Position numbers and translations under genes: made by a program. Positions 43,917 through 53,210 of a DNA stretch of 64,000 nucleotides are shown here, one piece after another. Each line of letters opens with the position of its first letter. Positions within the stretch are counted from its first letter, which is position 1. The DNA lies in contig NC_015380.1 in the NCBI RefSeq assembly GCF_000195085.1, positions 1,220,728 through 1,284,727 on the forward strand. The letters run 5' to 3'. The stretch comes from Candidatus Pelagibacter sp. IMCC9063 (GTDB taxonomy: Bacteria; Pseudomonadota; Alphaproteobacteria; Pelagibacterales; Pelagibacteraceae). Below the pieces are notes generated by a model. That model ran no database searches. It saw only the letters and a program-made list of their open reading frames with translations, and was not told the origin of the DNA.

Positions 43917-44336
43917 CTACCTTTTTGTTTCAGAAATAAGTGCTACCTTAGAAAATCCTGATCCAGATAGCTTACCCATAACCTCCATTACTCTCCCGTA
44001 ATCTATATTCTTATCTCCGCGCACATAAATTCTAGTATCAGTTCTGTTTTTGGCAATGGCCAATAATTTTGGTATTAACTCACTAAATCCTACTTTAGTT
44101 TTTTGAATAAAAATTTCTCCTTTAGAATTTATTGTCAAAGTCAAAGGCTCTTTGTCATCGGGTAAAGAATCGGCATTGCTATCTGGTAAGTTTACAGGAA
44201 CACCAACTGTTAGCATGGGCGCGGTCACCATAAATACAATCAATAGCACCAACATAACATCTACAAATGGAGTGACATTTATATCGCTCATCAATGTTCT
44301 CGAGCGAGATTTAGATTTTGAAAACTGAAATGCCAT
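43917..44336 (-). CDS. tolR: Biopolymer transport protein TolR
   Basis: The 139-residue protein has a short cytoplasmic start, one membrane helix (about 22-40) with the proton-path Asp in NVTPFVDVMLVLLIVFMVTAP, seen as PFVDVMLVLLIVFMV, and a periplasmic domain. It forms the Tol motor with TolQ. It directly abuts tolQ and overlaps nothing. Confidence 0.96.
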   Translation of the reverse strand: MAFQFSKSKSRSRTLMSDINVTPFVDVMLVLLIVFMVTAPMLTVGVPVNLPDSNADSLPDDKEPLTLTINSKGEIFIQKTKVGFSELIPKLLAIAKNRTDTRIYVRGDKNIDYGRVMEVMGKLSGSGFSKVALISETKR

Positions 44337-45005
44337 TTAAATGATCGTTAAAAAGCTTTGGGTAAAATTTTCTAATTTTTGAGTGTATCTTCTAGAATCG
44401 CTAGAAAATTTATTGTAGGCAACAACCGCTGGTATTGCAGCCAGTAGACCTAGGGCAGTTGCAAATAGTGCCTCTGCAATTCCAGGAGCAACAATTGCCA
44501 AACTAGTATTTCTAGAAATAGCAATAGATTGGAACGAATTCATAATACCCCAAACAGTTCCAAACAATCCAACAAATGGAGCAACTGAACCAACGGTTGC
44601 AAGAAACGTTAAGTTTTTTTCATATTTTTCAATTTGCTTATCAATTGCCACATCCATAACTCTTTTGGTTCTTTCGACAATTTGTCCTTTGCTTTTGTGA
44701 TCTTGAACACATTCCATTCCAGCTCTAAATACAACCACCAAAGGGTTGTCTGAACTGCTACTTGTTTTTTTATAAAATTCTCCAGCTGATTTCGATGACC
44801 AAAATTGGTCTTCTGCAATATCGGTTTCTTTAAATATTTTTTTAAATATTTTAATTTTATCAATAATAAGCGCCCAAGAAAAAATAGAGGCTAATACTAA
44901 AGATATCATTACAAATTTTACTACTAAATCGGCACGCATAAAAAGCGTTAAGATTGAAAAATCAGTAGTTCCTAAACTAGTTGCTGCTGTAGTAACTGGA
45001 TCCAT
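44337..45005 (-). CDS. tolQ: Tol-Pal proton channel subunit TolQ
   Basis: The 222-residue inner-membrane protein has three helices (about 25-48, 128-150 and 165-190), with the conserved LATVGSVAPFVGLFGTVWGIMNSF and GIAEALFATALGLLAAIPAVVAYN blocks, in pieces FVGLFGTVWGIM and ALGLLAAIPAVVAYN. It is the first gene of the tolQRAB-pal cluster and lies 63 bases after ybgC, leaving room for a promoter. Confidence 0.96.
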   Translation of the reverse strand: MDPVTTAATSLGTTDFSILTLFMRADLVVKFVMISLVLASIFSWALIIDKIKIFKKIFKETDIAEDQFWSSKSAGEFYKKTSSSSDNPLVVVFRAGMECVQDHKSKGQIVERTKRVMDVAIDKQIEKYEKNLTFLATVGSVAPFVGLFGTVWGIMNSFQSIAISRNTSLAIVAPGIAEALFATALGLLAAIPAVVAYNKFSSDSRRYTQKLENFTQSFLTII

Positions 45006-45068
45006 AATTATGTTCTAGTTTTAAATATTGTCATTATTTTGTCTTTTTAGGACTATAAAGGTTTGTAG

Positions 45069-45497
45069 TTAAAGACAACTTTTAAATAAAAGTGAAGCTG
45101 CTGATGGCATTTTTTTTGGCTTTCCTTGTGAATTAACGCAAGCCAAAGTTACTTTTGCATCCACTAATAACTCCTCATCTGTTGTGGTAGTCCAGCAGTC
45201 TACTTTGTAGACCTTTTGAATCATTTCTAATTTAACTGGAGATAAGCTTTTTAGTTCTGTCTTAATAACCAAATGGTCTTCGAAATGAGCTGGTTTTTTA
45301 AATGCAATATCGCAATGAGCTACTACAATTTGAAAGCCATACTCCTCTATAAGCTTCTTATGTTTTAAACCGAGATTATAAATTAGCTCTGTTCTAGCTC
45401 GTTCTAAATACTTAAGGTAATTTGCATAATACACTATTCCACCAGCATCTGTGTCTTCATAATATACTCTAATCTTTATTTCAAAACTCTTAGCCAT
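45069..45497 (-). CDS. ybgC: Acyl-CoA thioesterase YbgC of the Tol-Pal cluster
   Basis: This 142-residue hot-dog thioesterase has the family start IKIRVYYEDTDAGGIVYYANYLKYLERARTE, in pieces VYYEDTDAGGIVYYANYL and ERARTE; the Asp in DTDAGG is the likely catalytic residue. YbgC hydrolyses short acyl-CoA/ACP and is linked with phospholipid synthesis at the envelope. The ATG at 45497 (MAKSFEIK) overlaps ruvC by 8 bases and gives the usual N-terminus; an earlier ATG at 45527 would add ten residues. Confidence 0.92.
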   Translation of the reverse strand: MAKSFEIKIRVYYEDTDAGGIVYYANYLKYLERARTELIYNLGLKHKKLIEEYGFQIVVAHCDIAFKKPAHFEDHLVIKTELKSLSPVKLEMIQKVYKVDCWTTTTDEELLVDAKVTLACVNSQGKPKKMPSAASLLFKSCL

Positions 45498-45987
45498 GAA
45501 ATCCATCGTTAGAGTAATGATCAACAAAATACTTTCCTATTAAAATTGCGTCCGTCTTGTTGGAATCCTTTTTTTTAGTAAGCTGTGGAGACAGGTCAGG
45601 AAACATTTCTATAACTTTAGTTCTGCTGGCATCTTTTTCTGTACCTATTAAATTAAAATGCTTTTTCCATTTTACCGGTCTAATGAAATAAATAGGAATT
45701 CCTAGGGCAGAACATATCCCTTTGATAACTCCAAAAGATTGGCCAAAATTAAACATGCTGGTAACTCCCTGTCCTGGCATGGCACCTACTTGCTCGATTA
45801 ACACTGCTGAATTATCTCTGTCTACAACTCTCGATTTTATTTCATGAGCTAATTGAGCTGCATTCACTTGTCGTTTATTCTTTTTCCCTTCAATCATCGT
45901 TGGCATGTCAAAAAAGGTAGTAATCTTTTTATCCTCAAATACACTGATGGCCCCACTTACACCAGGATCTATTCCAAATACAATCAA
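45490..45987 (-). CDS. ruvC: Holliday-junction endonuclease RuvC
   Basis: The 165-residue resolvase starts with IVFGIDPGVSGAISVF, containing the first active-site Asp7. A Glu in AVLIEQVGAMPGQGV and the C-terminal KKDSNKTDAILIGKY complete the acidic centre. It cuts Holliday junctions together with RuvAB. In many alphaproteobacteria ruvA and ruvB follow ruvC before ybgC; here ybgC overlaps ruvC directly by 8 bases, so ruvAB are elsewhere or absent. It overlaps yebC by 4 bases. Confidence 0.92.
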   Translation of the reverse strand: MIVFGIDPGVSGAISVFEDKKITTFFDMPTMIEGKKNKRQVNAAQLAHEIKSRVVDRDNSAVLIEQVGAMPGQGVTSMFNFGQSFGVIKGICSALGIPIYFIRPVKWKKHFNLIGTEKDASRTKVIEMFPDLSPQLTKKKDSNKTDAILIGKYFVDHYSNDGFHG

Positions 45988-46733
45988 AGCTCTAGCTCCT
46001 TTAATATATTCTCATCAATATCAAAATTGGTATACACATTTTGAACATCCTCATCATCCTCTAGCAAGTCTATAAAATTAATAATCTTCTCAAACACCTC
46101 TTTGTTTATAGAGACTGTATTTTTAGGTTTCCAAATAATTCCTGAGAAGCTTAACTCTTTTATTTTTGTCTCAATAGAAACTCTCACTTCATTAAATTTT
46201 TCTTTTTTGCAATAAATTTCATGATGTTCTTCTCCACTAATGCAATCCTCCGCACCCGCTTCAATCGCATGAGAAAAAATTTCATCTTCTGTGATTAATT
46301 CTTTTTTAATTTTTATATGACCAACCTCTTCAAATTGGTATGAAACTGAACCTTCCACTCCTAGGGAAGCATTATTTTTTTCAAATAAAAGTCTTAGATT
46401 AGTAAAAGTTCTATTTTTATTATCCGTCAGTGCCTCTACAATAAAAGCAACTCCTCCTGGACCAAATCCTTCATACTGACTTTTTTCATAATTAGAGTCT
46501 TCACTAGGTCCTTGGGATTTCTTAATGGCTCTTAAAATATTGTCTTTAGGCATATTAGCTTCTCTAGCAGCCTGAACTGCAGATCGTAATCTTGGGTTAA
46601 ATTCAATATCTGGCAGTCCCAATTTTGCAGCAACCGTAATCTCTCTACTTAATTTAGAAAATAGTTTTGATCGTTGCTTATCTGCTTTTCCCTTTTTGTG
46701 TTTGATACCCGCCCAATGGGAGTGACCTGCCAT
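45984..46733 (-). CDS. yebC: YebC/PmpR family regulatory or translation factor
   Basis: The 249-residue protein starts with the diagnostic MAGHSHWAGIKHKKGKADKQRSKLFSKLSREI (seen as AGHSHWAGIKHKKG and SKLFSKLSREI), continues with NPRLRSAVQAAREANMPKDNI and ends in a long acidic tail. YebC proteins were first taken for transcription factors and are now also linked with translation of proline-rich stretches. It overlaps ruvC by 4 bases, a conserved yebC-ruvC pairing. Confidence 0.96.
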   Translation of the reverse strand: MAGHSHWAGIKHKKGKADKQRSKLFSKLSREITVAAKLGLPDIEFNPRLRSAVQAAREANMPKDNILRAIKKSQGPSEDSNYEKSQYEGFGPGGVAFIVEALTDNKNRTFTNLRLLFEKNNASLGVEGSVSYQFEEVGHIKIKKELITEDEIFSHAIEAGAEDCISGEEHHEIYCKKEKFNEVRVSIETKIKELSFSGIIWKPKNTVSINKEVFEKIINFIDLLEDDEDVQNVYTNFDIDENILKELEL

Positions 46734-46734
46734 A

Positions 46735-47541
46735 TTAATTGAATTTTTTAGTTAAGTTACCACCAATAATAATAGGTTCTATTTCTTTAGCGAGTCCTGT
46801 TTGCTCATCTGCAACTACACGTACTCCAGATATGGTTGCTACTTTATTGGAAGGTACTAATCTTTCTCCTCGTTCATGCTTAAAGAATCTTTGTAGTGCT
46901 TTGTCTCGATCCATGCCAATAATAGAATTATAATCACCACACATTCCTGCATCAGTTTGGTAGGCAGTTCCGTTTTCAAGAACTCTAAAGTCCAGTGTAG
47001 GTGTGTGAGTGTGGGTTCCTATCACTAAAGTAGCCGTTCCATCTAAAAAATATCCCATGGCTTGTTTTTCACTAGTGATTTCAGCATGGATATCTACTAA
47101 TAAAAAATCTACCTCTTTCTTTAATCTTATTGTTTTCATTTTTTCTTCAATGAATGGAAATACATCATCTGTTTTTTTCATATACACATTGCCCATTAAA
47201 TTCATAACTCCAACTTTAAAACCTTTTTTTTCATATATTTGAAAACCATTGCCAGGTGTTCCTTCCCCCCAATTCCAAGGTCTTAACAATCTATTTTCCT
47301 CTCTAATAAAATCCATTGTCTCTTTTTGATCCCAAATGTGATTTCCAGAAGTGATAACGTCTACCCCACACTTAAATAAGTCTTCACAAATAGACTGCGT
47401 AATACCATAGCCACCAGCAGAATTTTCTCCGTTAGCAACCACAAAGTCAATTTTGTGAGATTGAACAAGTGAAGGAAGTTTTTCTATGACAATATTTCTT
47501 CCTGCTCTTCCCATAATATCTCCTAGAAATAAAAAATTCAT
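46735..47541 (-). CDS. YmdB-like metallophosphoesterase (TIGR00282 family)
   Basis: The 268-residue protein has the metal-binding motifs of this family: FLGDIMGRAGR at 5-15, NGENSAGGYG near 38-47, GNHIWDQKE and the histidine-rich VDIHAEITSEKQAMGYFLDG and VIGTHTHTPT. In Bacillus the relative YmdB is a 2',3'-cyclic-nucleotide phosphodiesterase affecting biofilm decisions. It lies between 5-FCL and yebC with gaps of 0 and 1 base. Confidence 0.9.
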   Translation of the reverse strand: MNFLFLGDIMGRAGRNIVIEKLPSLVQSHKIDFVVANGENSAGGYGITQSICEDLFKCGVDVITSGNHIWDQKETMDFIREENRLLRPWNWGEGTPGNGFQIYEKKGFKVGVMNLMGNVYMKKTDDVFPFIEEKMKTIRLKKEVDFLLVDIHAEITSEKQAMGYFLDGTATLVIGTHTHTPTLDFRVLENGTAYQTDAGMCGDYNSIIGMDRDKALQRFFKHERGERLVPSNKVATISGVRVVADEQTGLAKEIEPIIIGGNLTKKFN

Positions 47542-48084
47542 TTAGCTAATGACACTCCCTTCTTCTGTAATAATTCCTTTTAGAACAACGTCATTTTTAT
47601 GAACAGGTATTATTTTTGCTTGCTGAAAAGAAAAAGCAATTCCATAAGTTAAAAAATTTTTATTTTTTGATAAATATTTATCATAATACCCTCTTCCATA
47701 ACCCAGTCGGTTAAAATTTAAATCAAATGCTAACAATGGGGCTAAAAATAGCTGTGGTACTAATTTTTTATTTTTTGCTGACGGCTCTAAAATTCCAAAC
47801 TTACTGACATATAATGGATCGTACTCATTCCAAGCCCTAAACTCCATATTGTTTTTATTCAATACTCTAGGCAATGCAATGACACACTTCTTCTTTAACA
47901 ATTCTAGTACTGGCTTAATATTTAGCTCTGTGTGGATTGGCTGATAGCTTCCTATAACTTTTATTTTATGCTGTTTAATAATGCGCAATAAAGAAGAGTA
48001 AATAGTTTGGATTTGCTTAGAATTTAACTCTAGATATTTTTTTGCACGCAATTGTGTGAATTTTTTTCGTAACTTATTTTTCAT
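47542..48084 (-). CDS. 5-Formyltetrahydrofolate cyclo-ligase
   Basis: The 180-residue enzyme (YgfA/Fau family) recycles 5-formyl-THF. It has an N-terminal Lys/Arg-rich helix, GSYQPIHTELNIKPVLE, VIALPRV and the ATP/substrate loop LGYGRGYYDKYL near 136-147. In many proteobacteria the 6S RNA lies between zapA and this gene; here the gap is five bases, so 6S RNA is not there. It abuts the YmdB-like gene with no gap. Confidence 0.93.
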   Translation of the reverse strand: MKNKLRKKFTQLRAKKYLELNSKQIQTIYSSLLRIIKQHKIKVIGSYQPIHTELNIKPVLELLKKKCVIALPRVLNKNNMEFRAWNEYDPLYVSKFGILEPSAKNKKLVPQLFLAPLLAFDLNFNRLGYGRGYYDKYLSKNKNFLTYGIAFSFQQAKIIPVHKNDVVLKGIITEEGSVIS

Positions 48085-48089
48085 TCAAG

Positions 48090-48518
48090 CTAGATAGCTT
48101 TGGATAAGAAATTATCAATAGAGCTATTAACTTTAGTTAGAACTTCATTATAACTACTTTCACTTTGAGTGATCATTGCTTTGAGATTGGCCAATTCTTC
48201 ATTTAAGTTTCTAACTTCCCTATCTCGATCATCCTTGTATTGAACTGACAGGTCTTTAATTTCTTTAAATTTAATTTCTAACTCTTTGTTATGCTCTTTA
48301 AATTTTTGCATAGAGCCTTTCATAGCTGACATTTCGTCTACAAGCTGAATTGCAGTAATCAATAAAAGCTTTCCTTCACCAAGATTTCCCAAATCTGCTT
48401 TTAATTTACCAAATTTGTTATTTAGTTCAGTGGTAAGCTTTTCTAATTCTTTTTCTTGCCCATCCTCACAAGCAAGTAAATAATCCCTGGAATTAAAACG
48501 TACATTTACATTTACCAT
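48090..48518 (-). CDS. zapA: Cell division protein ZapA
   Basis: The 142-residue protein starts with NVRFNSRDYLLACEDGQEKELEKL, the ZapA head domain, seen as NSRDYLLACEDG, and continues into a long coiled coil (about 60-142). ZapA bundles FtsZ filaments at the division site. It follows the coiled-coil gene with a 7-base overlap, a pairing seen in other alphaproteobacteria. Confidence 0.88.
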   Translation of the reverse strand: MVNVNVRFNSRDYLLACEDGQEKELEKLTTELNNKFGKLKADLGNLGEGKLLLITAIQLVDEMSAMKGSMQKFKEHNKELEIKFKEIKDLSVQYKDDRDREVRNLNEELANLKAMITQSESSYNEVLTKVNSSIDNFLSKAI

Positions 48519-48952
48519 TCTTGTCCATCCAGCATTGTATTGGTTTCTTGACTTAGTTCGTCAATTTTTTTTTCTACCTCTTGTTTTTTTTCTTCGTGCT
48601 CTGCTAACTTATACCTTGAAACCTCTAGTTCTTTTTCCATATCGGTAATTTCGTTTTTAAGTTTATTGTTTTCTTCTTCAATCAGCTCAATCTTTGCCTT
48701 TAGTTCACCAGAAGACTGGTCTTCAAGGTTAACCCTGTCTTGAATTGTTTTTAAACTTTCTTTTAAAACAATATTCTCTGAATCTAATGTGGATAACTTT
48801 GATCGTAAACTTAGCTTTTCTTGCTCTAACTCTATCTTTAACTGCTCTAAGTCTACTATTTTTCTTTTGGAATTTTGTACTAAATCAGTAATTGAATCTA
48901 GCTTAGATAGGGATCTAAGTAAGTTCTCTTCTTTATCTTTTAAATTAATCAT
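48512..48952 (-). CDS. Coiled-coil protein upstream of zapA (ZapB-like/DUF4164-like position)
   Basis: The 146-residue protein is almost entirely a predicted coiled coil: heptads rich in Leu, Glu and Lys run from about residue 8 to 140. No other domain is visible. Its place immediately before zapA with a 7-base overlap matches the small coiled-coil partner gene of other alphaproteobacteria, suggesting a role with ZapA in the division ring. The family was not certain from sequence, since coiled coils resemble each other. Confidence 0.72.
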   Translation of the reverse strand: MINLKDKEENLLRSLSKLDSITDLVQNSKRKIVDLEQLKIELEQEKLSLRSKLSTLDSENIVLKESLKTIQDRVNLEDQSSGELKAKIELIEEENNKLKNEITDMEKELEVSRYKLAEHEEKKQEVEKKIDELSQETNTMLDGQEW

Positions 48953-49035
48953 AAATACTAATATTTATATATTTATGTTTTTATTTATATAACAAAGTAA
49001 TATTAATTTCGAGAAGCAAAGTCTAAAAGGTTTTA

Positions 49036-50997
49036 ATGAAACAAGTAACACATACTGATCTCGCGAATGCTATTCGTTTTTTATCAATAGATGCTGTACA
49101 AAAAGCAAATTCCGGACATCCAGGAATGCCTATGGGCATGGCAGATGTGTGCACAGTTCTTTTTAGACATTTTTTAAAATTTGACCCAAGTAGGCCTGGT
49201 TGGATTAATAGAGATCGATTCGTTTTATCTGCGGGACATGGTTCCATGTTGCTTTATGCTCTTCTTTATTTAACAGGCTATAAAAGTGTTTCTTTAAATG
49301 ATATCAAAAATTTTAGACAGCTAGATTCTATTTGTGCTGGACATCCAGAGTATGAAAATGGAACTGGTATCGAAACTACTACCGGTCCTCTTGGACAGGG
49401 TATTGCTAATGCGGTTGGCTTTGCTATTTCAGAAGAAATTTTAAAATCGAAAAAAGGAAAAGATATTTATAATCACAAAACTTATGTGGTTGCAGGAGAT
49501 GGTTGCTTAATGGAGGGTATAAGTCACGAGGCTTTAAGTTTAGCTGGCCATTTAAAGTTGAAAAATCTAGTTATGTTTTTTGATAACAATTCCATTTCTA
49601 TAGATGGTCCAACTAGTCTTGCAGTATCAGATAATTATAAAAAACGACTTGAAGCTTACGGATGGGATTGCATTGATATAAATGGTCATAATGAAAAGCA
49701 AATATTTAAAGCAATTAAAAAATGCCAAAATGCAAAAAGACCTACGGTTATAGCTTGCAAAACTACTATTGGCTTTGGGTCTCCAAACAAATCAGGAAAG
49801 TCCTCTGCCCATGGAAGTCCTTTGGGAGATGAGGAAATACAACTCGTTCGAAAAAAACTAAAATGGAAACATGCACCGTTTGAAATACCAAAAGAAATTC
49901 TGCAAGAATGGAGAAGTATTGGTGAGAACGGAAAAAAAGAAGTAAGAAAATGGGAAAAAAAAGCAGGATCTAAATTAAAAAAAATAACCAATAAGAATTC
50001 TCAAAAACTAACAAAGCTTTTTGCCGATGCTAAAAATATGGCAATAAAAGAAACTAAACCTATAGCAACTAGGAAATCTTCTGAAGATATTTTAAATCTA
50101 CTAACTGTGCATATGCCAGAATTAATAGGGGGATCTGCAGATCTTGCTGGATCCAATAATACAAAAACAAAAAGTCAAAAAATTATTAAGCCAGGTAATT
50201 TTGCGGGTAGCTATATTCACTATGGTGTTCGAGAGCACGCAATGTGCGGTATCATGAATGGTATAGCTCTTCATGGAGAGCTTATTCCTTACGGTGGTAC
50301 TTTTTTAATTTTTAGCGATTACTGTAAACCATCCATTAGACTATCTGCTTTAATGAAACAGCGTGTTGTCTATGTCATGACTCACGACTCTATTGGTCTT
50401 GGAGAAGACGGACCAACCCATCAGCCGGTTGAACAAATTGCTGGATTAAGAGCCATTCCTAACTTGAATGTATTTAGACCAGCCGACACAATAGAAACTA
50501 TAGAATGTTGGGATTTGGCATTAAGACAAACTAACACTCCCAGTGTTCTTTCTCTCACAAGACAAAATTTAAAATTACTTAGAACGAAAAATAATCAAAT
50601 GAATAAATGCTCGTACGGTGCTTATGAAATTTACCGAAGTAATCCAGAAATTAATCTAACTATTATAGCGACTGGTTCAGAGGTGGAAATTGCAGTCGAG
50701 GCAAGCCAACAACTTACAAAAGAAAACATCCATAGCAAAGTAGTCTCTATGCCGTGCCAAGAATTATTTGAGCAGCAAGAAAGTTCTTATAAAAAAAATC
50801 TACTGGAAGAAACTACTGCCAAAATATCGATAGAAGCGGCCTCTACCATGGGTTGGAAAAAATATACTGGAAATCAGGGTGTGGAACTTGGTATTGATAC
50901 CTTTGGAAAAAGCGCTCCATATAAAAAAATATATGAACATTTTAAATTAACGAGTAATAATATAATACAACAAGCAAAAAAAATTATTCAAAAATAA
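49036..50997 (+). CDS. tkt: Transketolase
   Basis: The 653-residue thiamine-diphosphate enzyme transfers two-carbon units in the pentose-phosphate pathway. Motifs include NSGHPGMPMGMADV near 24-37, GPLGQGIANAVGFA, GDGCLMEGISHEALSLAG, and HDSIGLGEDGPTHQPVEQ. Normal length. It starts an operon with gap, pgk and fba, and its stop overlaps gap by one base. The 83-base gap to the divergent coiled-coil gene is AT-rich and must hold both promoters. Confidence 0.97.
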   Translation: MKQVTHTDLANAIRFLSIDAVQKANSGHPGMPMGMADVCTVLFRHFLKFDPSRPGWINRDRFVLSAGHGSMLLYALLYLTGYKSVSLNDIKNFRQLDSICAGHPEYENGTGIETTTGPLGQGIANAVGFAISEEILKSKKGKDIYNHKTYVVAGDGCLMEGISHEALSLAGHLKLKNLVMFFDNNSISIDGPTSLAVSDNYKKRLEAYGWDCIDINGHNEKQIFKAIKKCQNAKRPTVIACKTTIGFGSPNKSGKSSAHGSPLGDEEIQLVRKKLKWKHAPFEIPKEILQEWRSIGENGKKEVRKWEKKAGSKLKKITNKNSQKLTKLFADAKNMAIKETKPIATRKSSEDILNLLTVHMPELIGGSADLAGSNNTKTKSQKIIKPGNFAGSYIHYGVREHAMCGIMNGIALHGELIPYGGTFLIFSDYCKPSIRLSALMKQRVVYVMTHDSIGLGEDGPTHQPVEQIAGLRAIPNLNVFRPADTIETIECWDLALRQTNTPSVLSLTRQNLKLLRTKNNQMNKCSYGAYEIYRSNPEINLTIIATGSEVEIAVEASQQLTKENIHSKVVSMPCQELFEQQESSYKKNLLEETTAKISIEAASTMGWKKYTGNQGVELGIDTFGKSAPYKKIYEHFKLTSNNIIQQAKKIIQK

Positions 50998-51995
50998 TGA
51001 ACAAAGTTGCAATTAATGGTTTTGGTAGAATTGGAAGAATGGTTCTAAGATCTATTATTGAAAACAAAACCAAAGGTATCAAAGTAGTTGCTATTAATAA
51101 TAGAGCCGATTCTGGAACGAGCGCTTTTTTATTAGAAAAAGATAGCATACATGGAAATTTAGATGCTTCTATTCAATTTGATAAAAAAAGCATCACAGTC
51201 AATGGTCAAAAAATTATTTTATTCAATGAAAACGATCCGACTAACCTTCCTTGGAAAAAATTAGGCATTGATACAGTTTTTGAATGTACAGGAAAATTCA
51301 ACTCTAAAGAACAGTCGTCTAAGCACTTAACTGCTGGGGCTAAAAGAGTTTTGGTTTCTGCTCCTTGCAAAAATGCTGATCAAACTATTGTGTATGGAGT
51401 AAACGAAAAAAAAATAAAAGCTAAAGATAAAATTATTTCTGTTGCTTCCTGCACTACCAATTGTTTAGCTCCTTTGGCATATGTAATGGATAAAAATTTT
51501 TCTATTGAAAGAGGATATATGACCACTATCCATTCTTATACTAGCGATCAAAGACTATTAGACAATTCTCATAAAGATTTAAGAAGAGCAAGAAGCGCTC
51601 CCAACACAATAGTACCAACCAGCACAGGAGCCGCAAAGTCATTGTCTTTAATTTTACCAAACCTTAAGAACAAAGTGGACGGTATATCTATAAGAGTACC
51701 CACGCCCAACGTTTCCTTGGTGCAACTTTCTTTCACTGCAAAAAGAAAAGTAAATGAAAGATCTATTAATTTAGCTTTAAAAAAAGCTAGCAAAACTTAT
51801 CTAAAAAATATTTTAGGTGTAACAGACCAGCCCTTGGTTTCTTCAGATTTTAATCATGACCCAAGATCTTCCATTGTGGACACTCTATTAACTAAGGTCG
51901 TAGATCATAAAATCGCAACTGTGTTTGCTTGGTATGATAACGAGTGGGGTTTTTCTAATAGAATGGTCGACTTAGCATTGTACCTAAAAAAGTAA
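50997..51995 (+). CDS. gap: Glyceraldehyde-3-phosphate dehydrogenase
   Basis: The 332-residue enzyme has the NAD-binding start INGFGRIGRMVLR, catalytic Cys152 in SVASCTTNCLAPL and the conserved HSYTSDQ, GAAKSL and WYDNEWGFSNRM. It interconverts glyceraldehyde 3-phosphate and 1,3-bisphosphoglycerate. It starts one base inside the tkt stop and is followed by pgk after seven bases. Confidence 0.97.
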   Translation: MNKVAINGFGRIGRMVLRSIIENKTKGIKVVAINNRADSGTSAFLLEKDSIHGNLDASIQFDKKSITVNGQKIILFNENDPTNLPWKKLGIDTVFECTGKFNSKEQSSKHLTAGAKRVLVSAPCKNADQTIVYGVNEKKIKAKDKIISVASCTTNCLAPLAYVMDKNFSIERGYMTTIHSYTSDQRLLDNSHKDLRRARSAPNTIVPTSTGAAKSLSLILPNLKNKVDGISIRVPTPNVSLVQLSFTAKRKVNERSINLALKKASKTYLKNILGVTDQPLVSSDFNHDPRSSIVDTLLTKVVDHKIATVFAWYDNEWGFSNRMVDLALYLKK

Positions 51996-52002
51996 CAAGT
52001 GA

Positions 52003-53193
52003 ATGCAAGAATTAAAGCTTCTAGAAAAAAATAAAGATATTAAAAATTTAAAAGTTTTTTTGAGGGTAGACTTTAATGTGCCCATGCAAAACCAGGCTGT
52101 TTCCGATTCGACCAAAATAACTAAAGTAAAAACAATAGTTGAAGATCTTTTAAATAGAGGTGCAGTTGTTATCTTGTGTTCTCACCTAGGTAGACCGCAA
52201 GTAAAAGGTAAAGAAGGATTCTCATTAGAACCTGTTCGATCTGAAGCAGAAAAAATTATTGGAAGAGAAATTGTTTTTGTTGCTGAAGACTTTAAAAATA
52301 TTATTTCACAAAAAATATCTGAAAATAAGAACCTTTTTTTGCTGGAGAATATACGCTTTGATCCTAATGAAGAAAAAAATGGTCATGACTTATCAAAAAA
52401 ATTAGCAGATCTTTGTGATATTTATATTAATGAAGCATTTTCTTGTTCTCACCGTAAACACGCCTCTATATTTGGAATTACTCAATTTGTAGATTCTTAT
52501 GCTGGAGAAACAATTCATCAAGAACTGACTGCTTTAAATTCAATTGTTACAGACACTCAAAAGCCAGTGGCTTGCTTAATAGGAGGATCTAAAATCTCTA
52601 CTAAAATAGATTTAATCACGTCCCTTATGCCAAAAATAGACTACATGATTATTGGAGGTGCAATGGCAAATAACTTTTTTAAACACCAAGGATTCCAAGT
52701 AGGAAAATCTAAAATAGAGGAAAATATAGATTCTATAGTTAAAAACATTATTACCACAGCTTCAAAGAGTAATTGTAAATTAATCTTACCTATTGATGTA
52801 GTCACTGCAAAAAGATTTGAAGACCAAGGAGCAAATAAAAATTTAGATCAGGTAGAGAATGATGAGATGATACTAGATATTGGAACCAAAACAATAGCCT
52901 CTATCTCTAACATTTTACAAGAATCTAAAACTGTTTTCTGGAATGGGCCATTTGGTTTTTTTGAAAAGGATAGCTTTGCAAATGGCACGAAAGCAATTTC
53001 TAATACTGTTGCTGATTTAACAAAACAAGGAAAGCTAGTCTCAATTGCAGGAGGTGGCGATACCTTTGCTGCAATTAAGAAATCTAAACGAGAAAATGAA
53101 TTTACTTACATATCCACAGCTGGAGGTGCCTTTCTTGAGTGGCTTGAAGGAAAAGTTCTACCGGGATTAAAAGTTCTTGAAATTAAAAATTAA
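52003..53193 (+). CDS. pgk: Phosphoglycerate kinase
   Basis: The 396-residue enzyme has VFLRVDFNVPMQ at the start (about 19-30), CSHLGRPQVKGK, LLENIRFDPNEEKNG, the hinge region and the C-terminal GPFGFFEKDSFANGT and AGGGDTFAAIKK nucleotide-binding blocks. It makes ATP from 1,3-bisphosphoglycerate, or runs backward in gluconeogenesis. Seven bases after gap and 17 before fba. Confidence 0.97.
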   Translation: MQELKLLEKNKDIKNLKVFLRVDFNVPMQNQAVSDSTKITKVKTIVEDLLNRGAVVILCSHLGRPQVKGKEGFSLEPVRSEAEKIIGREIVFVAEDFKNIISQKISENKNLFLLENIRFDPNEEKNGHDLSKKLADLCDIYINEAFSCSHRKHASIFGITQFVDSYAGETIHQELTALNSIVTDTQKPVACLIGGSKISTKIDLITSLMPKIDYMIIGGAMANNFFKHQGFQVGKSKIEENIDSIVKNIITTASKSNCKLILPIDVVTAKRFEDQGANKNLDQVENDEMILDIGTKTIASISNILQESKTVFWNGPFGFFEKDSFANGTKAISNTVADLTKQGKLVSIAGGGDTFAAIKKSKRENEFTYISTAGGAFLEWLEGKVLPGLKVLEIKN

Positions 53194-53210
53194 ATTTATA
53201 GTTTATTGTC

